From assembly GCA_028554795.2 (NCBI GenBank), contig CM068824.1, positions 161,981,130 to 162,045,129 on the forward strand: a DNA stretch of 64,000 nucleotides. Reading direction: 5' to 3'. Under the pieces are notes generated by a model. It ran no database searches, had not been told where the DNA came from, and saw nothing but the letters and a program-made list of their open reading frames with translations. Position 1 is the first letter of the stretch. Each line of letters starts with the position of its first letter. The position numbers were made by a program, and so were the translations under genes. Below, piece by piece: positions 1-8,142 of this stretch. This stretch comes from Sinohyriopsis cumingii (taxonomy: Eukaryota; Mollusca; Bivalvia; Unionida; Unionidae).

Positions 1-1234
1 GTCCACGACACAACACGCAGATGGCTGGGGACAAGCAGTACGATTCTAAGATGTCTTAGTCATGAATACCGGCATGGAATTAACATACATATGCTGCTTT
101 TATAAGATGATGATGATGATGACGGCCATAATTGTGACGAACAAAAACACGACGAAAATAACAATGTTTATGTTAGATATTGCTTTCTGTCTTTAAAGCC
201 TATTTTTATTCCTTCGCCACCTAATGCTTCTGCCGCAACAACAGTAACAGAGCAACAGAACCAACAATAACAGTAGCGACAAATATAACGACAGGCCCAG
301 AAACCGTTAAATGGAAACACACAATTGGCTGGTTACAAAATGGCCTGGTGCCATTTTCAGAGCAGGATATGGTCGTGAATCGGAGCAGTATTGCTTCAGA
401 AATATGTAAAATATTGGAAGAATTGCTTAGTTGAGAAACAGCTATAGGCAATTTCAAGACCAGGTAAAGCAGTGCAATGGTACTGGACCGTTTCATGATA
501 TGGTGGAAGCTGTACCTGGTAATGTGGTAATGTCGCTTTCAAAACAGATCCCATCCATAAATGACTCCCACCATTACTAATGTTGGTTTCTTGAAATGAC
601 TCATTTGAAATATATCAATAACTGAAACGAGGCAAATACCTTTTATTGTGTTTTTTTTTCCTTAACCGATCTTAATCTGTGTGTATTTTGAATAATGTAA
701 AATATTCAATATTTACTCCTACAACCACCATAACATTTTTCCTGTTAAGGCTTTAATCCCTTTGAACTGAACGAACTATCTTTCAGTGTATCAGACAGAA
801 GCGTGTAAATTAGGTTGCTATCTTGTATTGCTAATGCTTATTGTTGTACCAGAACGCCCCTGCTTCAAGGATCGGGAATGTGTTCATAGTTAGAAGGTGT
901 TCAATAACAAATATGAAATGAAAGATATATTCCAAATCATTCTTTATTATAATACGCAGATTATATCTGCTTGGGAAAGCAGACACAAAGCCATTCGATA
1001 GTGAAATCATTCTGAAAGCTTTTACACTGCTGTGACCCCTGTCAGAAATACAGGCTCGTGCCTAGTAAGTCTGATTCAATTAGTACAGATGTAATGAGGA
1101 ATATTTTACAAGCTATTTGATACTGTGGATACTAGTTACTTATAGACATTTAAATTGACACTATACATACCTCAGAAGTCATGGCGTGCGAGTTCAAGCT
1201 GTGTACATCTCTCTTCACTGTAATGTTTACACTT
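1..1234. other. host flank without recognised gene
   Basis: AT-rich sequence with stop codons in all frames. The only ORF of note is the minus-strand one at 221-496, listed separately. A short (GAT)n run sits near 105-125. I see no exon, RNA gene or mobile element here. Confidence 0.6.
221..496 (-). CDS. possible small single-pass membrane protein (weak)
   Basis: A 91-codon ORF starting at an ATG. It has a hydrophobic N-terminus that could be a signal peptide (about residues 8-22), a short middle part with three cysteines and possible N-glycosylation sites, and a strongly hydrophobic C-terminal stretch (about 67-87) ending in a basic RQKH tail. This layout fits a type I membrane protein, but I recognise no family, there is no supporting gene context, and hydrophobic chance ORFs are common in AT-rich DNA. 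It could also be part of a spliced exon. Confidence 0.15.
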   Translation of the reverse strand: MKRSSTIALLYLVLKLPIAVSQLSNSSNILHISEAILLRFTTISCSENGTRPFCNQPIVCFHLTVSGPVVIFVATVIVGSVALLLLLRQKH

Positions 1235-1245
1235 ACTTATAAGAG

Positions 1246-1407
1246 GAGTCTAACTGCAAAGTGCACAGACGCAGATCTGCCGTCGAGTAATGCACCGGCA
1301 GATCTGGTTCTGTGAAGTTTGGAGTGATCCGTAGATCTAACAACATAGACTCGAATCTGCATGTGCATTATTATACGGCAGATCCGGACCATTGTTGTTT
1401 TAACTCG
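1246..1407. mobile_element. palindromic foldback/MITE-like element, copy 1
   Basis: A 162-bp element made of two degenerate palindromes built around CAGATCTGCCG...CGGCAGATCTG, separated by a short spacer. It is flanked by an 11-bp direct repeat, ACTTATAAGAG (1235-1245 and 1408-1418), which looks like a target duplication. The ends are partly complementary (GAGT...ACTC). Four related copies or fragments occur at about 41895, 43190, 43865 and 55365. It has no coding capacity, so a non-autonomous DNA element or foldback repeat is inferred. Confidence 0.6.
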
Positions 1408-1418
1408 ACTTATAAGAG

Positions 1419-1880
1419 AGTAGAGACAGTAGTATTTACAGGCATCAACACTATAGTAATTCAATGTCTTATATATTTACTTCATATGTCTGCATTTATG
1501 ACGAAATAAACTACTATAAGTTATATGTTTAGATCCAAAAAGATTTATTTTGTACACACCATATGAAAATCAGCACAGGTTATAATATATTTTTTGGGGG
1601 GAAATAGTTGCATCTAAAATGGAACAACTAAAAATATTGTGCAAGTGATCTTCTCCAGTGAACCAGTGAACCAGCTAATCACACTTACTTTGTTTTGTCA
1701 TCCTTCGCAAATTCCATGAGGCCACACTGACTTATTTTTCTTTTCTGCAAAGGCTTTACAGTTCCCTTCTATTGAATGCAGGTGACACTCTTCACAAGTC
1801 AGCAAATTGCCATGAACAAAACAGAGAGAACTAATAATCATTTTCTTCTATACATTAATGTATCATTGTATCAATTTGTG
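1419..1880. other. non-coding host sequence
   Basis: AT-rich spacer between the foldback element and the minisatellite. Nothing recognisable was seen. Confidence 0.5.
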
Positions 1881-3312
1881 TTGTGATACCATAACTGATT
1901 GGATCATTTAGTGTAGTGATATCAATATTAATTGGATCACTTAGTGCAATGATGCCATACTGATTGGATCACTTAGTATAGTGATACCATTACTGATTGG
2001 ATCATTTAGTGTAGTGATGCTTTAATGATTGGATCATTTGGTGTAGTGATACCATTACTGATTGGATCATTTAGGGTACTGATGTCTAATGATTGGACTG
2101 TTTAGTGTAGTGATGCCTAACTGATGGGATTATTTATTGTAGTGATAACGTTACTGATTGGATCATTTAGTGTAGTGATGTCTTAATGATTGGATTGTTT
2201 AGTGTAGTTGTACCATTACTGATTGGATCATTTAGTGTAGCGATACTTTAATGAGTGGATCATTTAGTTTAGTGTTACCATTACTGATTGGATCATTCAG
2301 TGTAGTGCTGCCTTAATAATTGGATCATTTAGTGTTGTGGTGCCTTAATGATTTTATCATTTAGTGTAGTGATGCCTTAATGATTGGATTGTTTAGTGTA
2401 GTGATACCATTACTGATTGGATCATGTAGTGAAGTGATGCCTTAATGATTGGACCATTTAGTGTAGTGATGCCTTAATGATTGAATCATTTAGTGTAGTG
2501 AAGCCTTAATGATTGGATCATTTACTGTAGTGATGCCTTGATGATTTGATCATTCAGTGTATTGATGCATTAATGATTGGATCATTTAGTGTAATGATGC
2601 CTTAATGATTGGATCATATAGTGTAATGATGCCTTAATGATTGGATCATATAGTGCTGTGATGCCTTACGGATTGGATCATTTAGTGTAGTGATGACGTA
2701 TTGATTGGATCATTTATTATAGTGATGCCTTAATGATTGGATCATTTAGCGTAGTGATGCCTTAATGATTGGATTGTTTAATGTAGTGATGCCTTTATGA
2801 CTGAATCATTTAGTTTAGCGATACCTTCATGATTGGAACAATTATTGTAGTTATGCTTTAATGATTGTATCATTTAGTGAAGCGATACCATTGCTGATTG
2901 GATCATTTAGTATAGCGATGCCTTAATGATTAAATCATTTAGTGCAGTGATACCATTACTGATTGGATCATTTAGTGTAGTGATGCCTTAATGATTGGAT
3001 CATTTAGTGTAGTAATGCCTTAAGGATTGGATCATTTAGTGTAGCGATACCTTAATGATTGGATCATGTAGTGAAGATACACCTCAATTATTGGATCATG
3101 TAGTATAGATATACCTTAATGATTGGATCATTTAGTGTAGATATACCTTAATGATTGGATCATTTGGTGTTGCGATACCATTACTGATTGATTATTTAGT
3201 GTAATGATGACTTAATGATTTAAATATTTAGTGTATTGATGCCTTAATGATTGGATCATTTTTAGTGTAGCGATACGGTTGGATCATTTAGTGTAGTGAT
3301 GCCTTACAGATG
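1881..3312. repeat. 32-bp minisatellite, about 44 degenerate copies
   Basis: A tandem array of a 32-33-bp unit containing GATTGGATCATTTAGTGTAG followed by either TGATGCCTTAAT or TGATACCATTACT. In the left half the two variants often alternate, which suggests a dimeric higher-order unit. In the right half the CCTTAAT variant dominates. It is not coding. Confidence 0.9.
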
Positions 3313-4960
3313 CCTCTTTCTCAGGCTGTTTTAGCCACATTAAAAACACAAACTAATTGAATATATTAAGGCCATCAACATTTTAAAATAGCGATAGTAT
3401 TGAATAGATTATGTTTTAACGTTTACGTGAATTTGATTATGGTATCGGATGCATTGTTTCCAACAATCATGTTATATTACAATGTACGGGATTAATATAC
3501 CCAATTCAATGAGTTGTAGTTTTTCTTGATGTGGATGATTTGTTCTTTTTTTCCTTCTTGTTTATAAGTTAACTTAACCCAAGTATCTTGTCTCGCCTTC
3601 TGACTACTTTAGTGTCATATAATACTGGATTACAGAAAATAGTACTAACTGTTAAGATGCGTTTTATAATCAATTGCTGCTGCAAATGTTGTTTCACTCT
3701 GTGACGAAAATTAACGGATAAACCTTTATTATAAATATTAACTTAACTCCGGTTCAAGATATCTCAGTGGATGTGTACAGTTGGAAAATAACAATGTGTA
3801 TTGCTTAAGTAGAGATATATACTTGATGAAACTAAGATTCACATTAAAATGCAGGCAAAATAATCCATTGTTAAACTAAAATACGAAAGATATGTTTAAA
3901 CTGAATATAACCGTTATTATTCGCGCAATTCAACGCACAAGTCACGCGTGTTTGCTTATTTTATTTCTTTTTAATTCAATGATCTCTTTTGAATTTATAA
4001 ATCCAACTTTGAATGAAAAACTTAATATGAGGGTGGAGTCTTTTACACAGGTTAAATAACCCGGTATAAATATTTCATAGCAGGATCTACGGGATGGCGA
4101 TATATATTTTGAAATTTTATACTCGAAAGACTTTAAAATAACTTAGAACACAATCAAGCATTTGTGAGCTTTTTGTATATCATTTCTTTACCTGTAATGA
4201 ATATTCTATCCTGGATGAAAAGTTTTCAATTTACTGTTAGGTACTACAGAGAAGATGGTTAAACATGAATTTATATAATTCCTTATAGATTAGTTAAAAG
4301 GACTACGACACATATCGGACACAAGAAGCCTATTGCCATAGTGTCATTTTCATTTTGATGCTGAGATAGACGATTTTATTATTATTATTATTATTATTAC
4401 TATTATTATTATTATTATTATTATTAGTATTAGTATTATTGGTGGTGGTGGTGGTGGTGGTGGTGATTCTGGTGATGCTTTTTTGTTGGCAGAAAGATTC
4501 CTTGCGTAAGAAGAATACCAGTAGGAAAAACTGATGATGTTTTGTCTCAGTTATGGAATCGATAGGTAGCCTACTTTTTAAGAGAAAAAAAAATTAAGTG
4601 GAAAAAATATGTGTATTCTTAATTATTTATTCCTCAGTCGGACAGATCTATTTAAAATAATCCAATATCGCTGAGAATGTAATTCTTAATTCTTAATAAA
4701 ATGCAGTGAGATGATATTGAAAGGTTTCATCGAGCTAATGGTAAAAAGGAAGTGAAATTGTATTATAGAGTGTTATTGGCCTATGAGAACAGATTGGCGT
4801 ACATGGATCTGAATTTGATGGAATAAACGCATGATGAAGTAAAGACTGTGATATATAAAATAAGGTCAAACATACGTTTTTCATCGTTTAGTGACAGTCA
4901 TATGAGAGGCGGAGTAGGAGGAAGACCATGAATGGTGAGGCTTTGTTCTTAACGGTAAGT
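3313..4960. other. non-coding host sequence left of the Polinton
   Basis: AT-rich sequence with no recognised gene. It contains the (ATT)n/(GGT)n microsatellite listed separately. The Polinton target site starts at 4961. Confidence 0.5.
4378..4466. repeat. compound (ATT)n-(GGT)n microsatellite
   Basis: A run of ATT triplets with a few interruptions, followed directly by about eight GGT triplets. Simple sequence, non-coding. Confidence 0.85.
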
Positions 4961-4966
4961 ATGAGA
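4961..4966. other. 6-bp target-site duplication, left
   Basis: ATGAGA lies immediately outside the left terminal inverted repeat, and the same six bases follow the right terminal repeat at 25171-25176. A 6-bp duplication is the known signature of Polinton integrase, so it fixes both ends of the element. Confidence 0.92.
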
Positions 4967-5318
4967 AGTAGTGAAGGGGGACACTTTACGTATAATGGGA
5001 ATTAGCATTAAAAACACCCTTGGGACACTTTACGTATAATGGAAATTTAACATGGAGAAAAATCGTGGGACACTTTACGTACAAGGGGAATTAACATGGA
5101 GAAAAATCGTGGGACACTTTACGTACAAGGGGAATTTAACATGGGAATAAATCGTGGGATACTATACGTACAAGGGGAATTTAACATGGGATTTTTTTTT
5201 TTTTTAAAAAAGTTTTTTTAAATTTAAATTTAAATTTAAATTTTAAAAAGGGGTAGGCAATTCAAAGACTATCTCTTTTCGAGAAATATGGCTGGCCCTG
5301 AAAAGGGCCTTTGGGTTT
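4967..5318 (+). repeat. left terminal inverted repeat
   Basis: About 352 bp that match the reverse complement of 24821-25170 apart from small indels in the poly-T/A tract. The outer part holds five tandem 44-45-bp units, each beginning GGGACACTTTACGTA (starts near 4978, 5022, 5067, 5111, 5156). The inner part has a T/A homopolymer, an AAATTT repeat, and a minus-strand histone-type stem-loop with its downstream purine block (5260-5315). Confidence 0.95.
5294..5309 (-). promoter_or_regulatory. histone-type 3' stem-loop E (in left TIR)
   Basis: Read on the minus strand: AAAGGCCCTTTTCAGGGCCAGCC, a 6-bp stem GGCCCT/AGGGCC with a TTTC loop, preceded by CCCAAA. It begins 23 nt after the stop codon of the minus-strand ORF at 5333-5563. 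A purine-rich CTCGAAAAGAGATAG block follows, complementary in its AAAAGAG core to the known U7 snRNA 5' end of vertebrates. It matches the established metazoan replication-dependent histone mRNA 3' end, except AGCCA replaces ACCCA. Confidence 0.75.
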
Positions 5319-5332
5319 ATGTTAATATGCCC

Positions 5333-5563
5333 TTAACATAGAGGGCATTTGCGACATCTTCTTTTCCTCAAACTTCGTCTTACAGCAGGGCCATACATCA
5401 GAGTCCTCTTGAGGCAACCTTGTCTCTCTATATAGACTCTTCTTATCCACAGGTTGCTGTTGGTCCTGTGGACAACGGTCCACTTGGATCGGACATACAT
5501 GAGCATGTCCGTCCTGAACATCATTGTTGACACAAGGGTTGAAGATTCAACGTCGGTCCACAT
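5333..5563 (-). CDS. small basic Cys-containing protein, left terminal gene
   Basis: A 76-residue ORF that starts at ATG 5563 and reads outward toward the left end. The protein has no recognised family. The C-terminal third is very basic and ends RKRRCRKCPLC, with two CxxC-type pairs that could bind metal or act as a nuclear signal. It is supported as a real gene by a good TATA box (5608-5615, minus strand) 45 nt upstream of the ATG and by a histone-type stem-loop 23 nt after the stop, the same 3' layout as the three right-end genes. It mirrors the right-end gene at 24433-24813. Confidence 0.55.
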   Translation of the reverse strand: MWTDVESSTLVSTMMFRTDMLMYVRSKWTVVHRTNSNLWIRRVYIERQGCLKRTLMYGPAVRRSLRKRRCRKCPLC

Positions 5564-5607
5564 GTTGAGGCTCCGAGAATAGGTGAATCAATGCAGTGAA
5601 CGGCGCT

Positions 5608-5615
5608 TATTTATA
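5608..5615 (-). promoter_or_regulatory. TATA box of the left terminal gene
   Basis: TATAAATA on the minus strand, 45 nt upstream of the ATG at 5563. It lies in the 219-nt region shared with the rightward gene at 5783, so this is a divergent promoter. Confidence 0.6.
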
Positions 5616-5713
5616 GGGACAGAAAGGATTGAAACGGATTGAGTTCATTCACCAATCCCAACACGCGTTACAGAATTCAGTCAGCCCGCATCCAATCCGA
5701 AGAGAGCAGTCTG

Positions 5714-5721
5714 TGACGTCA
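5714..5721. promoter_or_regulatory. consensus CRE/ATF site TGACGTCA
   Basis: A perfect palindromic cAMP-response element in the divergent promoter between the minus-strand gene (5563) and the rightward gene (5783). A weak TATA-like CAATATAGA follows at about 5727. CRE/ATF sites are known in adenovirus early promoters; a similar early role here is inference. Confidence 0.5.
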
Positions 5722-5782
5722 CGTAGTCAATATAGATTCGCTAGCGCTTGTGTGCAGTCAATCTATGCGATAGTGATTCAAC

Positions 5783-6358
5783 ATGACGGAAACTCAGAAA
5801 ACGATCCAGTGGGGTGCACCAGCAGGGGAGACCGCCCAAGGGAACCCGGACTTACTTTCAGAAGAGGTGAATTGGGATTTTGTGGATTTTCTCTCCTCGC
5901 AAGAATTTGTTCCGGAACCTTCGTTACCTTCTTCATTACCGCAAGTGGAGAATTTTAGACAGAGACAGAAAGAAGAATTGGAGAAATTTATACAACGACA
6001 AAAGGAAGCGGAACAGGCTTTTCTCCTACAGCAACAGCAACAAGAAGAAGAGGTAAGAAAAAAACAACAGCAAGAAGAAGTAGCAGCAAAGAAACAAGAG
6101 GGTGAAAATCAAACGGTCACGGTACTGTTGGACATTTTAGCGGAGTTAAGAAGTCTGAAACAAATGTATCAGACTTCTTTATCACGACCGAAGAGAATAC
6201 GACCTTCCCGAGCTAAACACGTCAACCCTGTGACTAAGCCTACCGTACCACCCTTAGTGATTTCAACCCAATCATTATCATCATCATCAACATTACGCAG
6301 TCCAGAAGTAGGCCTTGGCCGTGGCAAAGGCATAAGGCAGTTAAAGTTGATTGCTTAA
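5783..6358 (+). CDS. acidic, Gln/Glu coiled-coil protein, possible early regulator
   Basis: A 191-residue protein of no recognised family. Residues 26-50 are acidic and aromatic (NWDFVDFLSSQEF), the pattern of a transcription activation domain. Residues 55-108 form a Gln/Glu/Lys-rich helix, and 112-131 are a Leu-rich amphipathic helix (VLLDILAELRSLKQ) suited to dimerisation. Residues 134-147 (RPKRIRPSRAKH) look like a nuclear localisation signal, and the rest is Ser/Thr/Pro-rich. The ATG context is AACATGA. The gene sits behind a promoter with a CRE site and ends in histone-type stem-loop A. An E1A-like regulatory role is suggested only by position and composition. Confidence 0.75.
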   Translation: MTETQKTIQWGAPAGETAQGNPDLLSEEVNWDFVDFLSSQEFVPEPSLPSSLPQVENFRQRQKEELEKFIQRQKEAEQAFLLQQQQQEEEVRKKQQQEEVAAKKQEGENQTVTVLLDILAELRSLKQMYQTSLSRPKRIRPSRAKHVNPVTKPTVPPLVISTQSLSSSSTLRSPEVGLGRGKGIRQLKLIA

Positions 6359-6384
6359 ACTCACCCCTGCACCGAAATAAAAAA

Positions 6385-6423
6385 GGCCCTTTTCAGGGCC
6401 ACCCACATATCTCGAAAAGAAAT
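6385..6423 (+). promoter_or_regulatory. histone-type 3' stem-loop A and downstream element
   Basis: GGCCCT-TTTC-AGGGCC at 6385-6400, followed by ACCCA (6401-6405) and CTCGAAAAGAAAT (6411-6423). It starts 27 nt after the stop at 6358. The stem, the loop, the ACCCA and the purine block at the expected distance match the replication-dependent histone mRNA 3' end. An AATAAA (6451-6456) further on could serve as a back-up signal, as in some histone genes. Confidence 0.85.
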
Positions 6424-6612
6424 ACAATTTCAATTTGCCAATAACTCAAAAATAAACCCCACCCATGTTACCCTTATAGTACGTGTCTGTGTATGAGTGC
6501 GTGAGTGTAGCTTCTTATTTTAAAATCACAACTCAAAGACACTTACCTTATATCATTCATTTATTCTTTTCTCCATTTTTTACAATCCAATTCACAATTC
6601 ACAACACAACAC

Positions 6613-6618
6613 TTTAAT
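6613..6618 (-). terminator. polyadenylation signal ATTAAA for the zinc-knuckle gene
   Basis: ATTAAA on the minus strand, about 35 nt beyond the stop of the zinc-knuckle ORF. This gene ends with a poly(A)-type signal and has no histone-type hairpin. It converges with the rightward gene ending at 6358. Confidence 0.5.
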
Positions 6619-6652
6619 AAAAAAGTTCATCGATTTCTTCTTTTCTCCTTGT

Positions 6653-7123
6653 TTAGTCTCTCTGTTTTTTGAATTTCTTCACCGTCACACTCTTTTCCTC
6701 TTCTTCCTCCTCGCTTTCTTCCCTTCTTCTTTTTTTCTCCTGTTTCTTTTTCTTCACCTGTCTTCTTTCTTCCTCAGAAGAATCCCTCTCTTCCTCTGAA
6801 CAATCCCTCTCTTCTTCTGAAGAATTCCTCTTTTCTTCTGACTCCTCTTGTTTCTTTTTTGGGCAATCTGGAGACCAATGTCCTTTTTCTTTACAATAAT
6901 AACAGGTATCTTGACTTTTGTCTTTTTTATCCCCTGTTTTTTTTCTTTTTTGACGGTCTGGACACTCTGAAGACCAATGCCCTTTCTTCTGACAGATATA
7001 GCAAGTATCTTGACTTTTATCTCTAAAGGAAGGAGAGTAGTCCGTAGGCTGGTCTGAAGAGAATTTTCTAATGACCCCTCGCAAAGCTCTGACGAAACGT
7101 TCCATCTGGTCAGTCTCTTCCAT
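6653..7123 (-). CDS. double zinc-knuckle (CCHC) protein with charged tail
   Basis: A 156-residue protein starting at ATG 7123; the reading frame is open further upstream but has no earlier ATG. It has two CX2CX4HX4C zinc knuckles at residues 41-54 (CYICQKKGHWSSEC) and 74-87 (CYYCKEKGHWSPDC), in nearly duplicated surroundings. The C-terminal half is almost wholly Glu, Lys, Ser and Arg, with repeated SSEEERD units, and is probably disordered and phosphorylated. Zinc knuckles bind single-stranded nucleic acid, so a single-strand DNA- or RNA-binding role in replication or packaging is plausible. It is divergent from PolB with back-to-back TATA boxes. Confidence 0.85.
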   Translation of the reverse strand: MEETDQMERFVRALRGVIRKFSSDQPTDYSPSFRDKSQDTCYICQKKGHWSSECPDRQKRKKTGDKKDKSQDTCYYCKEKGHWSPDCPKKKQEESEEKRNSSEEERDCSEEERDSSEEERRQVKKKKQEKKRRREESEEEEEEKSVTVKKFKKQRD

Positions 7124-7177
7124 CGTTGTGCTCGGCTTGAGAGTGAAATGAATAGTGAAAGGACAAGACACACACCC

Positions 7178-7210
7178 TTTTATATACGCTGGTCTGCTAT
7201 GACTATAAAG
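7178..7210. promoter_or_regulatory. divergent promoter of zinc-knuckle gene and PolB
   Basis: A minus-strand TATATAAAA (7178-7186) lies 55 nt upstream of the zinc-knuckle ATG, and a plus-strand TATAAAG (7204-7210) lies 48 nt upstream of the PolB ATG. The two TATA boxes are only 17 bp apart, so the genes are likely co-expressed. Confidence 0.6.
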
Positions 7211-7257
7211 TAGTTTATGGTGTTTGAACTTGAGTCATTTGACTTTTTGCTTTCAAG

Positions 7258-8142
7258 ATGAAACGATCCCATTCATTCGAGAAGAAAGAAGAAAGTAAGA
7301 GGCAGAAACGTGATCTATCGCCTCGTACTAGGGCTGAAATCTTGGCACAAATTCATGCCAGTGATTTTGAAGAGGACATGAGTGAACCAGAATCAGAACC
7401 CTCTAAACCAAGTTCACCACCCTTAGTTAACCCTGAAAAGTACTATTCCATTCGAGAGACGGAAAAGCGCTCCTCTAGAAAATTTAGAACCACGGCTTAC
7501 AAATACACGGTGAAGTTTAAAGATTTCAAGGCTGAAGTGCCGTTAGAGAAAGCAGAAGTGTTCATCACTGAGGTGTGGGATTCTTTGCTCACTGCACTCA
7601 AGCGACAATGTCAACCCAAAGAAGACGATCGTTTGAGACTTTCCATACAACACGACGGTTTGAAATCACCTGTTTGGATCGAGTTTAGTACCCCTGCAGA
7701 ATTGACTGCTTCCAAAGTCATGGACAAGATTCAACATGTACAACAATCTAATGATCAGTTTGACATCACCGATGGTAAAGCCACACTGGACATGACCCAC
7801 GTCTCTCCTCCTCAAGGGACTGGACGCAAAAAGATGTTATTGGTGGACGACCTTCGCAACACCAAAAAGAGTCTCGTCCGAATTAACAACTCTCATGACC
7901 AGATGTGTTTAGCCCGTGCCATCGTGGTGGGACGAACCTATGCCGACAAGAACGACACGGTAGAATGGAAAAGAACCTGGAACACTATTCAACGTTCCCA
8001 TCTAGCCAAACAACGAAACGAAGCAGAACTCCTGTTACAACAAGCCGGACTGTCCAAAGACACACTCTGTGGCATTCCTGAGATGCAAAAATTGCAAGAT
8101 ACCCTAGCTCCACGCTACACCTTGAAAGTGCACCCTCAATAA
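7258..8142 (+). CDS. PolB N-terminal portion, ended by an in-frame TAA
   Basis: 294 codons from ATG 7258, closed by TAA at 8140-8142. The first ~75 residues are charged and disordered with an NLS-like KRQKR. The rest is the conserved N-terminal region of Polinton PolB (around VRINNSHDQMCLARAIVVG and LSKDTLCGIPEMQKLQ), which in the family is continuous with the exonuclease-polymerase part. The downstream frame is the same and stays open from 8143 to 11304, so this is one gene interrupted by one stop codon. Possible explanations are a nonsense mutation, stop-codon readthrough or a sequence error. The context CAA TAA GTA is not a known strong readthrough signal. Confidence 0.85.
   Translation: MKRSHSFEKKEESKRQKRDLSPRTRAEILAQIHASDFEEDMSEPESEPSKPSSPPLVNPEKYYSIRETEKRSSRKFRTTAYKYTVKFKDFKAEVPLEKAEVFITEVWDSLLTALKRQCQPKEDDRLRLSIQHDGLKSPVWIEFSTPAELTASKVMDKIQHVQQSNDQFDITDGKATLDMTHVSPPQGTGRKKMLLVDDLRNTKKSLVRINNSHDQMCLARAIVVGRTYADKNDTVEWKRTWNTIQRSHLAKQRNEAELLLQQAGLSKDTLCGIPEMQKLQDTLAPRYTLKVHPQ

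Noticed and set aside
5629..5958. 109-codon plus-strand ORF across the left promoter
   Set aside because: It overlaps the 191-residue gene in another frame, runs through the CRE and TATA region and has no coding-like composition.
5783..6358. LxCxE retinoblastoma-binding motif
   Set aside because: Looked for in the small terminal proteins because viral early regulators and adintovirus accessory genes may have it; none was found in any of the five.
6669..6899. Ser/Phe-rich plus-strand ORF
   Set aside because: It is the antisense shadow of the Glu/Lys-rich tail of the zinc-knuckle protein.
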